Source of the DNA: Smallanthus sonchifolius
Lineage: Eukaryota; Streptophyta; Magnoliopsida; Asterales; Asteraceae
DNA length: 64,000 nt
Reading direction: 5' to 3'
Assembly: GCA_023525975.1 (NCBI GenBank)
Contig: CM042040.1
Coordinates: 56,451,486 to 56,515,485 of the forward strand
A program made the translations under genes and the position numbers. Shown piece after piece: positions 59,991-64,000 of this stretch; the first letter of the stretch is position 1, and every line of letters starts with the position of its first letter. The notes under the pieces are model-generated. The model saw nothing but the letters and a program-made list of their open reading frames with translations. It was not told where the DNA came from and searched no databases.

Positions 59991-60699
59991 TTAGTGTAGT
60001 GCGGATTTATATACATATATATAACTAGTTGATAGTTAGTATGGTCATATATACTTAATTCCCATGCTGTCTCGAGTGTAGGTGTGATTCCTTCGTATAT
60101 AAAAATGTTTAAACATATCTAATTGTGGTAAGGTCATCAAATATTTAATCCATAAATATTTATTTATACATGTAAAGTTCATATTTTATGGCTTCTAAAT
60201 ATCGTACGGGTTATTTTTAGTCAGTCACCAACGTTCGTACTATGTGGGTCATAAGTGTACGTGTACTAGTAATTCTCTTAATTACTAAAAATGCAAATTG
60301 TTTAACACACGATTTTTGCTAGACTTATAATATTTTTAGCTTGAAACTAAGTAGATCAGGAACCATGAAATGTGAACGCGTTTTTAATAAGTACGGATAT
60401 TGATCTGAAATGTCATAGGACGAGCTCTCCCGACCCCTGGACCATGAGCTTAAACTAGAGATATATAGTCCTTCGGTATGTAATCTGTGATGATAACGTT
60501 GTTATGGATTATCGATTCTCTTGTTTATCTGTTCCTATTGTTCATATGCTCTGGCCCATCGTTTCCTTCATATGTTCTCCCCACGAATCAACGAGCAGGT
60601 CCTACATTGCACTAATCAGTCTTCTACTGTGCTCGATTGAGGCCCCCGGGACCTACAATCTTGTACGTCCCTCGGGATGGGTGTGTCAGATCGATATCG
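59991..60699. other. Unassigned sequence between LTR blocks
   Basis: No gene. It ends GGGTGTGTCA, then GATCGATATCG, directly before the SIRE-type LTR. It might be the downstream half of the truncated LTR at 56045-56284 or internal retroelement sequence. Neither can be shown. Confidence 0.4.
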
Positions 60700-61204
60700 T
60701 GTGAGAACGTAGCCTAGTAAACAGGTACGGAATGCCCGTTACTAGGTGGAATAATGTATCAATGAAAGTATGACAATCAACACAAGGTTGTACTAATAAA
60801 TACACGGTATATTGATATCATAGTGTTTCATACAAATACAAATACAAATTGAAAGACTTCTGGACTGATACAAAGCTGATCTGTGCATACTTGTGTGTGC
60901 CAATACATCTGTTGTGAAAATGAAACAAAGCTATGCTATTTATATACGTGCGCCATGCGTACTTAGCAAGTACGCATGACCATCCGCAAGTACGCATGAC
61001 CATTGTACTTGACAAATACGCAGGAACACATCCTTGCGTATTTGTTTAGTACAATATCAAAATACAACAAGTTCAGACATAAACAGACATATTACAACTC
61101 GATAACCAAAATACAACAAATACTAAATACATACAACATTGAAATAAATAATAACAAAAGCTTCAGCTCGATCCAGAGTGCCTGTCACAAAACATGCATC
61201 AACA
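60700..61204 (-). repeat. 3' LTR of a second SIRE-type copia element
   Basis: On the minus strand a purine tract CAAGGGGGAGTC (61205-61216) precedes TGTTGATGCATG. The LTR ends TTCTCACA at 60700, 505 bp in all. A minus-strand TATA box (TATATAAATA, 60937-60946) lies just after GTAC-core palindromes (60950-61045). The flanking 5 bp on the left is TATCG. The partner LTR lies beyond the window. Confidence 0.75.
60950..61045. repeat. Palindromic GTAC-core array in the LTR U3
   Basis: ATGCGTACTTAGCAAGTACGCAT, here in parts: ATGCGTACTT and AAGTACGCATGACC. Further CGCAAGTACGCATGACC and GTACTTGACAAATACGC units follow, then a degenerate GCGTATTTGTTTAGTAC. They are the same repeats as at 23.4 and 56.1 kb and lie directly upstream of the LTR TATA box. 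Confidence 0.8.
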
Positions 61205-61303
61205 GACTCCCCCTTGACAGCATCTCTGGATGTCTTAGTCTTCACGAGCTTCCTGCTTGACTACCACCACTGACCTTGAACTTGTATCCAAGACAAAACT
61301 TCA

Positions 61304-64000
61304 CTAACTTATCATATTTGGTGGCGAGCAGCTTCGTCCACTTGTCCGTATGCAAACAGTTTTTGTTGACGAGGACCTCCTAATGATCTCCTTCAAGCTA
61401 TCCTTTTCGATCATAACAACATCTCCGGTTACTGGATCTATGTACCAGTACCACATGTTTCCCAGGATGTCTTGAGGTATTCTTCTCAAAGGTATCCTGG
61501 TTTAACGTAGAACCGGTTCATAGATGATTCTTTTTAAGAACTTGCGTGTCAACGGATTCATCACTGTTTTGTCCTTGACACGCCTCTGAACTTGAGGCCA
61601 AAAGATTTCAAAATTCCCCGATCTCCCTTCTCTCTGCAAAATGCCCCACAAACCTCTAGACACTCCATTCGATGTGTCACTACATAATTCACGATGTGCA
61701 AGATTGACCAGGTCGTATTTAGGTAAGGAATTAAATGCTTCTATTGTTGGCTTCAGGTATTGAACTCCCCCTGATCTTTTTATAGCAAATAATCCCTTGT
61801 CGTCTTCGAAACGCACCGACAAGATCATCCCTGCATCACCATGCTGGTCTGTGTACTGTGGTTTGTACATTGGCGCTTCGGCTTCTTTGTTCAACCATTC
61901 CTAAGGAATCTTCCTCAAGGAAGTACCACTAGTACCCGCTTCTCTGTTAGGTTCAGGAACTTTGGCTGAAGATTCGTTAACATCTTCAACTTGAATAGTC
62001 TGTTCAGCTTGTTCCTTAATAGCCGGGGCTTCAAAAATTTCACCATCCTCGAACTCATAAACACCTTCTCCATGTCCTTTCGGGAATTCAACAATAACAT
62101 CGTTCCTGCATTCATCTCAATCATCACTGCTGTCTATTTCTCCTTCTTCAAGTTCTGCTAAAGCCCCTGTCATGATTTCATCATTTAAGTTAGGACTTGT
62201 AGCTAATTCTTCTAACACCTCAACATGTGTTTTTCCTTTATCAGCACCACCACTTTGTTGTTGTTGTTAGGTGGACTCCCCCTAGCCATATTTGTGGCTT
62301 GTGTTGGCAAGACAGCTTGAGTCTCACCACCACCAGCACCTGAAGGCCCAACATTTGGATCATCATCCCGATCCTTATCTTTCGTGAGGTCGACATGGTG
62401 GAAAGCTTCTTCTTGAACTTTCTTGCTTGTCTCCCCCTGAGACTCAAGCTGCTTGTCAACTTAGCCACCAAGTCTACCAACACCTGATATTCACCCCTTT
62501 GTATCAACATTTGGTTCTCCATAGTTGTATGGGCGGTGAAGAATGACTCATTGAGATTGAATTGCATCCTTTGAAGCTCAAAGATGATTTCATTTGTTCC
62601 TCCATGGCCTGTCACTGATGGGTTAGTCTCGTGTTAGATTCAACAAGTAGATTAATCTGCCTTTGTTGTGTGGCAACCTGTGTCTCTAAGGATGCAATCC
62701 TTTGATCCCTAGGATCAACGACCCTGGCTGTAGAGGGTTCTCCAGTCTCATGAATTGTGTCGGCAAATAGTTCTGACAGGTCAAAGTGATGTCCCATGTC
62801 TCCAAACTCAAGTGAGTGTGTCATTGGTGGTAGAGTACCAGCAGTGACAGTGAACGGTAAGGTTGTTGTTTGGAGAACTGTGGGTGCTATAGTTGTGGAA
62901 ACAAGGACTGACTCAGTCAAGATGGGAAGTATTGTTGAATTTGGGAGCTGAATTATTTTAGCCGGAAGAGATTCGACTACAGGAATAGGTTCTTCACAGG
63001 TTGGAACAACAACCGGTGTTATCGTTCTTCGTCTTCGTCGGCTATACAACTGTGTTTTTTGAGTGGGAGCTTGTGTTTCTTGATCGGTAGTTTGCTGTGC
63101 TCGTACCCTGGCATTTATTTCATCCATTACTTCCTGCCACGAGCGATCATGTTTAGTCTTCTTTCTTCGTTCAGTCACATGAGGTGCCTCTTGGTCTGTG
63201 TCTGAACATTCAAGTGGAAAGTTCGAGTCTGAACTTTCTCTTCGTCTTCGCCTAGACGATGATTCAGGAAGTGATTCCTGAATATTCTTTCTTGGATGGC
63301 TTTGGTCTGGTGTGGGTTCAGAATCAGATGAATCAGTTACAGTTCATTCTGATTCACTGGTATCTTGCTTTTGTGCATAGCCAGCACCACCATCATCCTC
63401 ATCATAATTACCTTCATCATCATCACCTGCATCACTATCATCATCATCACCATCGCTATCTTCATCATCATCATCATCACCTTCTTCCCCTTCATCTAAG
63501 TGTTCACTTAACTCAGGTTCACTGTCAGGGTGGTACCACCTTTCTCCTTGTGGTGCAACGTATGCTTCATTAATCAAGTGACCAAATAAAGGCGTGTGCA
63601 TGGGTGTTGGTTCATCAGTACCAGCAGTAAGGAACTGCACAAACACCCTCTTTGCTATTCGTTTGACCTGTAGCTTCTGACCTATTTGAGGTAGGTTTGG
63701 CAAGAAATGATTAATTAGCAGCTGAATGAAGCGTGGGTACAGGAGGAATCTGTATCTAGGAGCAGCATTTATCTGATCAAGGATTGCTTTGTAGACATAG
63801 CGTGAGAAATTGTAACCCTTGTTCAACGACAATCCAACCATAGCTGATGCTAAGTCGTGCCCCATAGCATCCTTTCCTGCCTTTCGTGCTGATATGCACA
63901 TGATCATAACATGTGCGAGGTACCTCTATTGATCTAGAAGCCACATTTTCTTGTAAGATGGGTAATCTCTTCGACCAACATACCCCATTCTCTGTCTCCA
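61304..64000 (-). pseudogene. SIRE-type extra ORF, C-terminal and middle parts (continues past window)
   Basis: Consecutive minus-strand frames form a remnant of one long protein. 63344-63907 has MGHDLASAMVGLSLNKGYNF, then AAPRYRFLLYPRFIQLLINH and a Pro/Thr patch, homologous in position to the conserved part of the copia extra ORF at 42.7-43.2 kb. A run of Asp/Glu (63380-63500 on DNA, a GAT/CATC repeat) follows. 62612-63178 is Thr/Gln/Pro-rich, 61502-61894 contains GMILSVRFEDDKGLFAIKR, and 61304-61489 ends it. At least five frame changes or stops separate these. No recognised enzyme domain. Confidence 0.6.

Noticed and set aside
63259..63573. Plus-strand His-rich frame of 104 codons
   Set aside because: It is the reverse of the Asp-rich run in the minus-strand SIRE extra ORF (CATCAT repeats).

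Overview
The window is nuclear DNA of a flowering plant, most likely a eudicot of the daisy family (Asteraceae). The genes are intron-rich with plant-type splice sites, the base composition is AT-rich, and most of the sequence is nested plant transposons (chromovirus Ty3/gypsy, SIRE-type Ty1/copia, Helitron, Mutator-like, hAT, PIF/Harbinger, SINE). The family-level call rests on remembered resemblance of the repeats and is only moderately secure.

Three host genes can be read with confidence. From 715 to 2643 (+) lies the 3' two thirds of a CRSH gene, a chloroplast (p)ppGpp synthetase with EF-hands. It converges on an R1R2R3-MYB (MYB3R) cell-cycle regulator at 4829-8779 (-), rebuilt here as 11 coding exons and 799 residues. 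A METTL13-like class I methyltransferase lies at 29803-32563 (-), rebuilt as 9 exons and 236 residues. A broken TPR-PB1 (PHOX-type) gene at 49702-50498 (-) adjoins an inverted repeat of about 0.8 kb per arm that carries its PB1 exon.

Layout: 1-9.2 kb is gene territory with a Helitron, a SINE and MITEs. 9.2-11.6 kb is AT-rich, then a strand-asymmetric C-rich/G-rich block. 11.6-20.4 kb is a structurally complete but disabled chromovirus (LTRs, TSD, PBS, PPT). 20.4-27.6 kb is a Helitron cluster including a helicase relic, a solo LTR with intact TSD, and foldback elements. 29.8-32.6 kb is the methyltransferase. 34.2-36.7 kb holds PIF/Harbinger and gag relics. 36.8-38.0 kb looks like a solo LTR. 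38.0-48.0 kb is a 5'-truncated SIRE-type copia element (minus) with an extra ORF and a hAT-like insertion. 48.2-50.9 kb is the palindrome, PHOX pseudogene and a stray methyltransferase exon. 51-54.7 kb holds Helitron ends, simple repeats and MITEs. 54.8-56.0 kb is a Mutator-like element with long terminal inverted repeats. 56.0-60.7 kb is LTR-derived sequence. 60.7-64 kb is the 3' end of a second SIRE-type element.

No operon-like or unambiguously new multi-gene system is visible. The most unusual signals are the large palindrome over PHOX sequence, palindromic GTAC-core arrays in three LTR-type regions, one 13-mer shared between a SIRE LTR and the putative promoter of its extra ORF, duplicated methyltransferase and PHOX fragments near Helitron ends, and the strand-asymmetric GC block.
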